Positions 17,477 through 25,471 of a stretch of DNA of 62,784 nucleotides are shown one piece after another. This stretch comes from Saprospiraceae bacterium. GTDB lineage: Bacteria > Bacteroidota > Bacteroidia > Chitinophagales > Saprospiraceae. The notes below the pieces were generated by a model, which was not told the DNA's origin, searched no databases, and saw only the letters and a list, made by a program, of their open reading frames with translations. Position 1 is the stretch's first letter, and the number at the start of each line of letters is the position of its first letter. A program made the translations under genes and the position numbers. Location: positions 1 through 62,784 of the forward strand of contig JALHQW010000049.1 in the NCBI GenBank assembly GCA_022841745.1, read 5' to 3'.

Positions 17477-18607
17477 ATGCTTGAATCCATTTTGCTCTAC
17501 GGCTTCGTGGCCGCCACGGCGGTGCAACTGTTTTTCTGGATTTTCGTTTTTGGAAAACTGGCCTGCCACCCCGTCGAGGAGATGCCCCCAGCTTCGGAGC
17601 CGTCCACCGTCAATCGTCCACTGTCCACCGTCTCCATCATCATCTGCGCCCGCAACGAAGCGCACAATCTCAGCCGCCACCTCGACCGTATCCTAAATCA
17701 AACCTACCGTTCCCTCGAAATTGTCCTAGTGCTCCATAAATCATCTGATGATTCTTTAAATATATTATCACCTTTGCGGCAGAGATACAGTCACTTACAT
17801 ATCGTTGTTTGTGATGATGAAAGAGCAGGAAAAAAAATCGCCCTTGCAAAGGGAATCGAGCAAGCCAAGCACCAAGTTCTTTTACTGACCGATGCCGACT
17901 GTGTGCCCGCCAGTCCCGACTGGGTTCAGGGAATGGTTAGCAATATGGATGCCGAGACGCAAATCGTGCTGGGGGTGGCACCCTACGACGAAGCGCCGGG
18001 GTTCCTGAACAAATGGGTCAGGTTCGAGGCATGGTACACTGCCGTGCAGTACCTGTCCCTCGCACTCGCCGGGCATCCCTACATGGGGGTCGGGCGGAAC
18101 TTGGCTTATCGGCGGGAGCTTTACGAGCGCAGTGGCGGCTTCCGCCGCCACGAGCACTTGGCCAGCGGCGACGACGACCTTTTTGTGAACGCAACTGCCA
18201 AACGAGGCAAGGTCGAAATCCGGCTCCATCCTAAAACCTTTGTTTACTCAGCCCCTAAAACCAACTGGCGGGACTATCACCGACAGAAAACGAGGCACTT
18301 CACGACCGGTTCTGAATATAAAATTAAGGATAAAATAATTCTTAATTTGCTCACTATGAGCCATTTACTACACTTTTTATTGGGAGGCGCATTACTGATA
18401 TTCAAAATTAGCATAATGTTTGCTCTATTGGGATATGCGGTGAGAATGGGTGTGGTAATGGTAGTAGGCAGCGTTATCTTGGGCAAAATGCAACACCGTT
18501 CGTTGCGGATTTGGCTCCCGGTTTTAGACAGCTTACTGGTACTTTACTATCTCGTGTTCGCACCGTCAGTTCTCATGAACAACGACAACACCCAGCGATG
18601 GAATTAA
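17477..18607 (+). CDS. Glycosyltransferase family 2, membrane-anchored
   Basis: 376 residues from the ATG at 17477. An N-terminal membrane segment (ILLYGFVAATAVQLFFWIF) precedes a GT-A fold starting SIIICARNEAHNL. LLTDADC holds the metal-binding D-x-D-type motif, and GVGRNLAYRRELYERSGGF is the acceptor-side loop. C-terminal hydrophobic helices follow. Length and plan fit processive or polyprenyl-type GT2 enzymes of cell-envelope polysaccharides. An in-frame run of 7-mers (17600-17634) lies between the membrane helix and the catalytic domain. Two AT-rich patches (about 17700-17800 and 18300-18480) interrupt otherwise GC-rich coding sequence. The end overlaps the sigma-factor gene by 10 nt. Confidence 0.88.
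   Translation: MLESILLYGFVAATAVQLFFWIFVFGKLACHPVEEMPPASEPSTVNRPLSTVSIIICARNEAHNLSRHLDRILNQTYRSLEIVLVLHKSSDDSLNILSPLRQRYSHLHIVVCDDERAGKKIALAKGIEQAKHQVLLLTDADCVPASPDWVQGMVSNMDAETQIVLGVAPYDEAPGFLNKWVRFEAWYTAVQYLSLALAGHPYMGVGRNLAYRRELYERSGGFRRHEHLASGDDDLFVNATAKRGKVEIRLHPKTFVYSAPKTNWRDYHRQKTRHFTTGSEYKIKDKIILNLLTMSHLLHFLLGGALLIFKISIMFALLGYAVRMGVVMVVGSVILGKMQHRSLRIWLPVLDSLLVLYYLVFAPSVLMNNDNTQRWN
17600..17634 (+). repeat. In-frame heptad array inside the glycosyltransferase gene
   Basis: Five consecutive 7-mers, CCGTCCA, CCGTCAA, TCGTCCA, CTGTCCA, CCGTCTC, encode the linker before SIIICARNEA. The unit CCGTCCA is the same as in the intergenic array at 28850-28930. Confidence 0.85.
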
Positions 18608-19272
18608 CACTAGCGAAGCACCCAGTTAGCGCAACCACAACCACCACTGCGACAAGGCTTTCACCCAAGGCATCCGAGGACTATCTCCTAGTCATGGCAG
18701 CCATTGCGGGCGACCAGCAAGCCTACTCCACACTACTAGACCGTTACCGTCCAAGCGTCTATAACCACCTCTTCAAGATGGTGCGGAACCACGACGATGC
18801 GGAAGACCTGACCATCGAGGCGTTCGGCAAGGCTTTCAACAAGCTTTCGACCTATGCCCCGCACTACGCATTCAGCACCTGGCTGTTCAAGATTGCCGTC
18901 AACAACTGCATTGACCACATCCGCAAGAAGCGCATGCACTTCCTGAGCATTGACCAGCCAATGGAATCCAATGGCGACCGTGACTTCACGGGCACCATCC
19001 GAAACTACGCCCGCAACCCAGAGGAGGAAATCATCCGGCAACAGCGCCTGCAAATGGTGCGCTCCGTGCTCAGCCAACTCAGCACCAAGTACCGCCTCAT
19101 GATTGAGCTGCGCTACTACGAGGAACTGAGCTACGAGGAAATCGCCAACGAACTGGAAATCCCACTCGGTACGGTGAAGGCACAATTGTTTCGTGCCAAG
19201 GAAATGCTCTACACCCTGATGCAGAACCCCGGTGCGATGGCGTACCTGGAGTCGAACACAAGGGCTAATTGA
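18598..19272 (+). CDS. RNA polymerase sigma factor, ECF family
   Basis: 224 residues from the ATG at 18598, which overlaps the 3' end of the glycosyltransferase gene and suggests translational coupling. Region 2 (DAEDLTIEAFGKAFNKL, FSTWLFKIAVNNCIDHI) and region 4 (LSTKYRLMIELRYYEELS, EIPLGTVKAQLFRAKEML) are intact. No anti-sigma gene adjoins it. In Bacteroidota such orphan factors often control envelope functions, but the regulon cannot be read here. Confidence 0.92.
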   Translation: MELTLAKHPVSATTTTTATRLSPKASEDYLLVMAAIAGDQQAYSTLLDRYRPSVYNHLFKMVRNHDDAEDLTIEAFGKAFNKLSTYAPHYAFSTWLFKIAVNNCIDHIRKKRMHFLSIDQPMESNGDRDFTGTIRNYARNPEEEIIRQQRLQMVRSVLSQLSTKYRLMIELRYYEELSYEEIANELEIPLGTVKAQLFRAKEMLYTLMQNPGAMAYLESNTRAN

Positions 19273-19273
19273 A

Positions 19274-19407
19274 GTTGGCAGTTAGACAGTGGGCAGTGGG
19301 CAGTCAGCCTGAAAGTCCGTTAGTCAAGAAGTCCAAAGCTCAACAATGACTAAAAGACTTATCAACTGCGAACTGACTGCCAACTGCCCACTGACCAACT
19401 GTCAACT
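19274..19407. repeat. Inverted heptad array (GTGGGCA-type units)
   Basis: The left arm 19275-19309 splits into TTGGCAG, TTAGACA, GTGGGCA, GTGGGCA, GTCAGCC. The right arm (about 19363-19407) carries AACTGCC, CACTGAC and related units in the opposite sense. It lies directly downstream of the sigma factor gene, before its terminator. Confidence 0.88.
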
Positions 19408-19441
19408 ATTTTGAAGAAGGTATTGGAAAATTATGATGGAG

Positions 19442-19474
19442 AAAAAAGGCCTCGGCGGTTGTCGGGGCCTTTTT
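19442..19474 (+). terminator. Intrinsic terminator after the sigma factor gene
   Basis: AAAAAAGGCC and GGCCTTTTT form a stem around a 14-nt GC-rich loop and end in a T run. It could work in both directions. It closes the glycosyltransferase-sigma operon before asnS. Confidence 0.8.
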
Positions 19475-19570
19475 CATTGAAACCAAGTTTGCGGAGTCAA
19501 CGTTTTTTCCCAATTCATCAGCAGCTGCAACACATGGCGCAAGTTTTTGCTGTATTTTCGCCGCCCATTT

Positions 19571-19636
19571 GTAGCCGCTAAATTTATTTGGCAGGCTTGA
19601 TAGAAAAACAGTCTGCCAAATAAATTTGGCGACTAC
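19571..19636. repeat. Hairpin in the asnS 5' leader
   Basis: GTAGCCGCTAAATTTATTTG (19571-19590) pairs with the region ending GGCGACTAC at 19636; 22 of 24 arm positions match around a 16-18-nt loop. A near-consensus -7 element (TATTTTCG, 19552-19559) lies just upstream, so the whole hairpin would be in the asnS leader, ending 16 nt before its ATG. No T-box-like elements were seen. Confidence 0.75.
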
Positions 19637-19652
19637 ATGAATCAAACTCAAT

Positions 19653-21095
19653 ATGAAAAGAACTGAAATCACAGAAATATTGCGCCAGCCACAGATTGGC
19701 GCCGAAGTAAAAGTCTCCGGCTGGGTGCGCTCTTTCCGCTCCAACCGCTTCATCGCCCTCTACGACGGTTCCTCGTTCAACACGCTGCAAGTAGTGGTGG
19801 ATTTTGAAAAATTCGAGGAAGAGTTTTTGAAAAAAATCCAGTTCCACGCCTGCATCTCGGTCACGGGCAAATTGGTCGAGTCCCAAGGTGCTGGCCAAGC
19901 GGTCGAATTGATGGCCGACCACATCGAATTGCTCGGCGAATGCGTCCCCGACGACTACCACCTCCAGCCGAAGAACATGACGATGGAGTACCTGCGGGAG
20001 AAGGCGCATTTCCGCATGCGCACACAGACCTTCAGCGCCGTGTTCCGCATCCGCCATGCCGTGGCCTACGCCGTCCACAAGTATTTCAACGACCGGGGCT
20101 ACTATTATATGCACACGCCCATCGTGACGGGCAGCGATGCCGAGGGCGCTGGCGAGATGTTTCGGGTGACCACGCTCGACTTCGACAACCCGCCCCGAAC
20201 CGAGTCCGGCGAGGTGGACTTCAAGCAGGATTTCTTCGGAAAAAGCGCGAACCTGACCGTTTCTGGCCAGTTGCAGGGCGAAATAGCGGCCTTGGCCTTG
20301 GGCAAGATTTACACTTTCGGCCCTACGTTTCGGGCCGAGCAATCGTTCACGACCCGCCACTTGGCCGAGTTCTGGATGATTGAGCCAGAGGTCGCCTTCA
20401 ACGACATCTTCGACAACATGGACTTGGCCGAGGACTTCGTGAAGTTCCTCATCCGCCACATCCTCGACAACTACCCCGACGACCTCGCCTTCCTCGACAA
20501 ACGCATCAAGGACGAGGAAAAGAACATGAAGCAGGACGACCGCCGCCCGATGGGCCTCGTGGACATGCTCCGCTTCGTGGTGGACAACGACTTCGAGCGC
20601 ATCACCTATACCGAGGCCGTGGACATCCTGCGCAACTCGAATACCTATAAAAAAGGCAAGTTCAAGTTCGACGTGCAGTGGGGCAAGGACCTCCAAAGCG
20701 AGCACGAGCGCTACCTCGTCGAGAAGCATTTCCAAAAACCCGTCTTCGTGCGGGACTACCCGAAGGCCATCAAGGCGTTTTATATGCGTGAAAACGACGG
20801 CACCGAACCCGGCAAAGAGACCGTTGCTGCGATGGACTGCCTATTCCCCTACATCGGCGAGGTCATCGGTGGCTCGCAGCGGGAGGAGCGCCACGGCAAG
20901 CTGCTGGAGCGCATCCACGCCCAAGGCATCCACGAAGAGGAGCTTTGGTGGTACTTGGAGCTTCGCAAATTCGGCGGCTGCCCCCACGCCGGCTTCGGCC
21001 TTGGCTTTGAGCGCATGGTGCAGTTCATCACGGGCATGGGCAATATCCGGGATGTGATTGCCTTCCCACGGGCGGCCGGGCAAGCCGAGTTTTAA
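19653..21095 (+). CDS. asnS: Asparagine--tRNA ligase
   Basis: 480 residues. It opens with the OB-fold anticodon-binding domain (VKVSGWVRSFRSNRFIAL) and continues with the class II catalytic core. Visible class II motifs include TFGPTFRAEQSFTTRHLAEF (motif 2 region) and GFGLGFERMVQFITGMGNIR (motif 3). It charges tRNA-Asn in the cytosol. The length is normal for bacterial AsnRS. It is a single gene, with a heptad array separating it from the next. Confidence 0.96.
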   Translation: MKRTEITEILRQPQIGAEVKVSGWVRSFRSNRFIALYDGSSFNTLQVVVDFEKFEEEFLKKIQFHACISVTGKLVESQGAGQAVELMADHIELLGECVPDDYHLQPKNMTMEYLREKAHFRMRTQTFSAVFRIRHAVAYAVHKYFNDRGYYYMHTPIVTGSDAEGAGEMFRVTTLDFDNPPRTESGEVDFKQDFFGKSANLTVSGQLQGEIAALALGKIYTFGPTFRAEQSFTTRHLAEFWMIEPEVAFNDIFDNMDLAEDFVKFLIRHILDNYPDDLAFLDKRIKDEEKNMKQDDRRPMGLVDMLRFVVDNDFERITYTEAVDILRNSNTYKKGKFKFDVQWGKDLQSEHERYLVEKHFQKPVFVRDYPKAIKAFYMRENDGTEPGKETVAAMDCLFPYIGEVIGGSQREERHGKLLERIHAQGIHEEELWWYLELRKFGGCPHAGFGLGFERMVQFITGMGNIRDVIAFPRAAGQAEF

Positions 21096-21128
21096 AGGAT
21101 TAACTGAGGACGGACAGGTGATTTTTTT

Positions 21129-21265
21129 GATTTAAGATATAAGATTTTAGACGTAAGATTTTAGATTTTATTGACGACTGCTTGATTGCTAATTTTCGAT
21201 TCTGGGCAAATTAGCAGACCTCCCAAATCTTAAATCTAATATCATATATCTGATATCTTAAATCA
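21129..21265. repeat. Inverted heptad array (AGATTTT-type units)
   Basis: The left arm reads AGATATA, AGATTTT, AGACGTA, AGATTTT, AGATTTT. The right arm 21226-21265 is its imperfect complement. It belongs to the family of 4970-5106 and has the same right-arm edge (CTCCCAAATCTTAAATCTA), but a different loop. It lies between asnS and the SET gene. Confidence 0.9.
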
Positions 21266-21301
21266 AAATACACCAGCCCCTCTCAAATAAGCACCCACCT
21301 C

Positions 21302-21706
21302 ATGTCCCAGCGTGTCCCCTTCCTCTACATCGCCGACAGCGACCTTGGCGGCCGGGGCGTCTTCACCGGGGAGACGCTGGAGGAGGGCGATTTGATTGAA
21401 ATCTGCCCGGCCATCGTGCTGCCAGCCGAAGACCTACCCGCCATCCACGGTACCCGCCTTCACGATTATTATTTCCTTTGGGGAGAAGACCAAACGCAAT
21501 GCGCAATCGCCCTTGGCAATGGGTCGCTTTTCAACCATTCCTATACGCCCAATGCTCGTTACCTGCTTGACTATGAGCATGATACGATTGACTTTTACTG
21601 CATCAGAACGATAAAGCCGGGGGAGGAAATCACGGTGAACTATAATGGCGACCCTGAGAGCCAGGAGTTGGTTTGGTTTGATAAAGGGTTGGATAGGGAT
21701 TGTTGA
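21302..21706 (+). CDS. SET domain-containing protein
   Basis: 134 residues. GRGVFTGETLEEGDLIE, LFNHSYTPNARY and PGEEITVNYNG are the three core SET motifs, including the knot-forming NHS and the catalytic-site Tyr of NYNG. Such small stand-alone SET proteins occur in bacteria as putative protein-lysine methyltransferases. The substrate is unknown. No partner gene is evident. Confidence 0.9.
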   Translation: MSQRVPFLYIADSDLGGRGVFTGETLEEGDLIEICPAIVLPAEDLPAIHGTRLHDYYFLWGEDQTQCAIALGNGSLFNHSYTPNARYLLDYEHDTIDFYCIRTIKPGEEITVNYNGDPESQELVWFDKGLDRDC

Positions 21707-21759
21707 ATCCGAAACTCGACTAATTTTGGAGGTCACAAATTGTGACCTTCAAGCAATTT

Positions 21760-23010
21760 TCACTTCCCCACCCACTCCTGCGGATTCAGCCTTGTTTTTT
21801 CCTTCCAAATCTCAAAATGAACTTCTGAATTATTGGTCTTGGCGTCGGTGCTCACCTTGCCCAATGCTTGCTTCGTGTCCACCTTGTCGCCTTTTTTCAC
21901 CGAAACCTCTTCCAAATTGGAATAAACGGTGTAATAGCTGCCGTGCTGTAAAATGACCATATAGTCAAAACCGGGGATGAACTGTGTGCCGACCACCGTG
22001 CCCTCAAACACCGAACGCACCTGCGCACCCTTGTCGGTTTGTATGTCAATGCCGTTGTTCACGATTTCGATGTTGGGAATGGTTGGGTGGGGCTGCCGCC
22101 CGAAACGGCCAGTGATGACGCCGTTCTTCACGGGCCAGGGCAATCGTCCCCTATTGCCTTGAAACTCGCTGGAAACGCTCTCCACCTCCGGTGTGGCTGT
22201 GGGCTTCGCTGCCTTGCCAGATGAGGTTGTGGCCGAATTATTCGCCGCCGTTGCAGCCGCTCGCTCCTCCCGCCGGATGCGCTCCATTTCATCCCGTATG
22301 ACCTTTTCGATGGCCTTGTTCAGTTTGTTGGCGGAGGACTGCTTGCTTTCAAGGTCATGGGCAAGGCGGGCTTCGTCGCCTTTCAGTTCCTCCAGCAGTT
22401 GGTTCTTGGCCTGCATTTCCAGACCGAGCATCCTCGACTGTCGCTGTTCGGTTGTGAGCAGTTTCTCCTTTTCCGCCTTACGGTCTTCGAGGGATTTTAT
22501 CTTATCAACGAGCGTCTGCTGCGTCTCCATGATGAGCTTGGCCTGCCGCTGGCGGTAGCGCTCGTATTGCCGCAGGTATTGCCAGCGTCGGAAAGCATCG
22601 TTGAAGCTTTTTGCGGATAGCAAGAACAACAAATCGCTGTGCATGAGCTTTTGGCGGTAGGCATGGCGGGCTATTTTGGCGTATTCCTCCTTTAGCCGCT
22701 CGGTGTCGTCGCTCAGGGCCACCACCACAGTCGCCGTGCGCTCGATATTGTCGAGCAGGAAGCTCATTTCCCCTTGGAGCGTCTCGACGAGTTGTTCCCG
22801 TTTGTGGATTTGCCGCTGCAGGGTCACGTAGCGGGAAAGCGTGGCTGCCTTGTCCTCCTTGGTCTGCCTCAGCAGGCCGGAGGTCTGCTCAATGTCCTTG
22901 AGCAGCTTCTTGCGCTTCTCTTCCAATTCCTTTCTGGATTGCTGCGCAATGGCCGTGACCGCCAAAATTGCAGCGAAAAAAAGAAGGAGTATTTTTCTCG
23001 AATGGGTCAT
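21760..23010 (-). CDS. EnvC-like murein hydrolase activator (degenerate LytM/M23 domain)
   Basis: 416 residues from the ATG at 23010. MTHSRKILLLFFAAILAVTA is a signal peptide. Residues about 25-270 are a long coiled coil (KELEEKRKKLLKDIEQ, EMERIRREERAA). The C-terminal LytM domain reads IVNNGIDIQT where active peptidases have a His in the first metal motif, and YTVYSNLEEV where AHL is usual; EVHFEIW is kept. At least one Zn ligand is thus missing, as in EnvC, which activates amidases rather than cutting peptidoglycan. It is probably a periplasmic cell-division factor. The upstream gene encodes a DUF4292 lipoprotein, a common Bacteroidota neighbour. Confidence 0.88.
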   Translation of the reverse strand: MTHSRKILLLFFAAILAVTAIAQQSRKELEEKRKKLLKDIEQTSGLLRQTKEDKAATLSRYVTLQRQIHKREQLVETLQGEMSFLLDNIERTATVVVALSDDTERLKEEYAKIARHAYRQKLMHSDLLFLLSAKSFNDAFRRWQYLRQYERYRQRQAKLIMETQQTLVDKIKSLEDRKAEKEKLLTTEQRQSRMLGLEMQAKNQLLEELKGDEARLAHDLESKQSSANKLNKAIEKVIRDEMERIRREERAAATAANNSATTSSGKAAKPTATPEVESVSSEFQGNRGRLPWPVKNGVITGRFGRQPHPTIPNIEIVNNGIDIQTDKGAQVRSVFEGTVVGTQFIPGFDYMVILQHGSYYTVYSNLEEVSVKKGDKVDTKQALGKVSTDAKTNNSEVHFEIWKEKTRLNPQEWVGK

Positions 23011-23023
23011 CTGATATTTAGTT

Positions 23024-23101
23024 CGATGGGTTTGAGGCGTTTGATGGGTTTGATTTGTAGCACCGCAAATCGAACAATCCAAACCCATCAAACCCTTCAA
23101 A
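23024..23101. repeat. Inverted array of TTTGATGGG-type units
   Basis: GATGGGTTTGAGG...TTTGATGGGTTTGATT on the left faces CCAAACCCATCAAACCC and TTCAAAC on the right. It exactly fills the gap between the envC-like start (23010) and the DUF4292 stop (23102). Related units occur at 3890-3930 before coxG. Confidence 0.85.
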
Positions 23102-23869
23102 CTAATCCACCCGCTTATATCCCTCTGGCACTTCGAACTTCATCTCTACCGGCCCAGTCGTCTCTATTTTTGAGAACTCCAACTGCACCTGCATCTTGCC
23201 GAGGTCGGGGCTGTTCAAATTAAAGTGCCGAAGATATGAAAATTGTTGTTTGTCATCCAATTGGCGGTAATCCGATGAGGTCACCTCCATGCTGCGCTTG
23301 TTGCGGAAGTCGTCCACAAGGAAGCGGTGGAGGAACATGTCGGGGCTGTTGAGCCAGTATTTGGCGGTCAGGTTCTCGGTCTTTTGGGCAAGCGTGTAGT
23401 GGGTGGAGTCCACGCCGGCCACGGTTTCCTTGGAGAAAAAAACGGGGTTGCCGAGCAGCATGGCCTGCAAGCCTTCAAAGCCCACGGGCAGGCTGTACTC
23501 TTTTTGTGCATAGCTGAACGGCTTGGCAAGGTACTCGTTGGTCAGGCGGCTGATGACGAAGATGCTGTCCGGCGTGATGAGCACCCTTGCTCCCTCGATG
23601 CTGAACTTCTTGAAATTCATCCAGATGGCGCTGTCTTTCCGCATGCGGATATTGGCGCTGAAGGTCTCCCCAGTATATTCGTCGTTATAGGAAATCTTGG
23701 CCTTGGCCGAGAACCACTCGGCGCTCACCGAGTTTTCGAGGAGTTTTTTCATCAAGACGTTCTCGCCTTTGGGTTTCAGGGAAGTACCTTGTGCACGGCG
23801 CAAACCCTTGCAGGCAGCAGCGGTAAACACCAGCGTGAGCAGCAACAGGAAATGAGGAATATATTTCAA
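23102..23869 (-). CDS. DUF4292 domain-containing lipoprotein
   Basis: About 255 residues if read from the TTG at 23869 (KYIPHFLLLLTLVFTAAAC follows, a lipobox Cys at about residue 20). A slightly longer TTG start at 23890 (KKNHLTLKYIP) is possible, but a -7 promoter element at 23896-23903 would put the transcript start on it, so the shorter form is preferred. The body (SAKAKISYNDEYTGETFSAN, IWMNFKKFSIEGARVLI) matches DUF4292, a LolA/LolB-like fold. A role in outer-membrane lipoprotein handling is inferred, not shown. Confidence 0.8.
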   Translation of the reverse strand: MKYIPHFLLLLTLVFTAAACKGLRRAQGTSLKPKGENVLMKKLLENSVSAEWFSAKAKISYNDEYTGETFSANIRMRKDSAIWMNFKKFSIEGARVLITPDSIFVISRLTNEYLAKPFSYAQKEYSLPVGFEGLQAMLLGNPVFFSKETVAGVDSTHYTLAQKTENLTAKYWLNSPDMFLHRFLVDDFRNKRSMEVTSSDYRQLDDKQQFSYLRHFNLNSPDLGKMQVQLEFSKIETTGPVEMKFEVPEGYKRVD

Positions 23870-23895
23870 AGTCAGGTGATTTTTTTTCAAAGACG

Positions 23896-23903
23896 CAAAT
23901 TTA
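23896..23903 (-). promoter_or_regulatory. Candidate -7 element of the DUF4292 gene
   Basis: The minus strand reads TAAATTTG, matching TAnnTTTG. It lies close to the two possible TTG starts and helps choose the downstream one. Confidence 0.5.
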
Positions 23904-23987
23904 GGCCGTTTGGTTACTGATGCATAAATCAACGTAAAATTAAGACAAAAACTGGGGGTCAGTGGCAACCATAACAACAACCTCGAT

Positions 23988-23995
23988 TACCTTTG
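23988..23995 (+). promoter_or_regulatory. Candidate -7 element of the phosphate transporter gene
   Basis: TACCTTTG matches TAnnTTTG. The transcript would begin near 24003, giving a leader of about 70 nt before the ATG at 24071. Confidence 0.5.
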
Positions 23996-24070
23996 TTGCA
24001 TTACAGAAAACAAGACCAGCTTGGCAAACCTTGACTGGCCATCAAAACAAAACAAAACAAAACAAACATT

Positions 24071-25471
24071 ATGCTTTTCGGCATTGACCTCGGCCTATCA
24101 ACGGCACTCATAGCCCTCCTAATCATCACTGTCTTCATAGTTTGCGTCTTTGAGTTCGTTAACGGATTCCACGACACGGCCAACGCTGTGGCCACGGTCA
24201 TCTACTCCGGCAGCCTCAAGCCCACCACTGCCGTAGTGTGGTCGGGCATCTGGAACTTCTTGGGAGTAATAGCGAGCAGTTATTTCTTCGGCATGGCGGT
24301 AGCGGTAAAGATAGCCAACCTGTTGCCCGTGGAAGCGCTCATGGGGCAAGACATTCATCACAGCGTCGCCATGGTCTTATCGGTATTGGTAGCGGCCATC
24401 ATTTGGAACGTCGGCACTTGGTATTTTGGTATTCCCTGCTCCAGCTCGCACACCCTGATAGGCTCTTTGCTGGGCGTGGGCATTGCGTTCAGCCTGATGC
24501 CTGAGAACGTGGAAAACGTTGGCGTAAACTGGAAGGAAGCCAGCAAGATTGGCCAGTCGCTGCTCATTTCGCCAGCCTTCGGCTTCAGCATGGCGGTCGT
24601 GCTGATGTTCATCATGCGGCAGGTCATCAAGGATAGAAAGATATTCAAGGAACCTGAGCCGGGCACCACGCCGCCTTGGTGGATAAGGGGTATCCTCATC
24701 TTCACCTGTACATTGGTCAGTTTTTTCCACGGCTCCAACGACGGCCAAAAAGGCATCGGCCTGTTGCTCATTGTCCTGATGACCTTCATGCCACTTAAGT
24801 TTGCCCTTTCGCCGGACTTCCAGCCTGCGACAGCCAATGCGTCCCTGACAAAAATCTACGATGCCCTGCCGACCGATGTGGCGCTGCCCGAACTTGCAAA
24901 AGCCAAGGAATCCATCGAAAAGCTCCAATCTGATATTGCGAAACACGACCCGACCTCCGTCAAAGAACGCCTTTCGTTTCGCAAGCGCTTCACCATTTTA
25001 AAGAAGAGCATGGAGGGCCTGCTCGCCGTGCCCTACGTCATTTCCAACGAAAAAGACCGAAAAATCATCTCCCACGAAGTAAAGGACTTGGGCAAATACA
25101 CCTCCTTCGTGCCCACATGGGCCATCATCGCCATCTCGCTCTCGCTTGGCATCGGCACCATGATAGGCTGGAAACGCATCGTCGTCACCATCGGCGAGAA
25201 AATCGGCAAGCGCCACATGACCTATGCCGAAGGCGCCACCGCCGAGCTGATTGCAGCAAGCACCATTGGCCTTGCTTCGCAATTTGGCTTGCCAGTGAGC
25301 ACCACCCACGTGCTTTCATCCGGTGTTGCTGGCGCAATGGTGGCCTCAAAAGGCGTGAAGAACCTACAAGGCGGCACCATTAAGAACATCGCCCTCGCTT
25401 GGCTGCTCACGCTGCCCGTGACGGTGATTCTATCGGGACTTTTGTACTTCATCCTTAGGAAAATCATTTGA
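24071..25471 (+). CDS. pit: Inorganic phosphate transporter, PiT family
   Basis: 466 residues with about ten membrane segments. The duplicated PiT signature is present: VFEFVNGFHDTANAVATVIY near residue 25 and FFHGSNDGQKGIGLLLIV near residue 220. A charged cytoplasmic loop (LPELAKAKESIEKLQSDIAK) separates the halves, as in eukaryote-like PiT proteins. It takes up phosphate with H+ or a metal-phosphate complex at the inner membrane. The stop codon overlaps the TTG start of anmK by 4 nt. Confidence 0.93.
   Translation: MLFGIDLGLSTALIALLIITVFIVCVFEFVNGFHDTANAVATVIYSGSLKPTTAVVWSGIWNFLGVIASSYFFGMAVAVKIANLLPVEALMGQDIHHSVAMVLSVLVAAIIWNVGTWYFGIPCSSSHTLIGSLLGVGIAFSLMPENVENVGVNWKEASKIGQSLLISPAFGFSMAVVLMFIMRQVIKDRKIFKEPEPGTTPPWWIRGILIFTCTLVSFFHGSNDGQKGIGLLLIVLMTFMPLKFALSPDFQPATANASLTKIYDALPTDVALPELAKAKESIEKLQSDIAKHDPTSVKERLSFRKRFTILKKSMEGLLAVPYVISNEKDRKIISHEVKDLGKYTSFVPTWAIIAISLSLGIGTMIGWKRIVVTIGEKIGKRHMTYAEGATAELIAASTIGLASQFGLPVSTTHVLSSGVAGAMVASKGVKNLQGGTIKNIALAWLLTLPVTVILSGLLYFILRKII

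Noticed and set aside
19571-19636. T-box or riboswitch for asnS
   Set aside because: No T-box sequence or antiterminator; T-boxes are not usual in Bacteroidota. A plain hairpin is all that can be seen.
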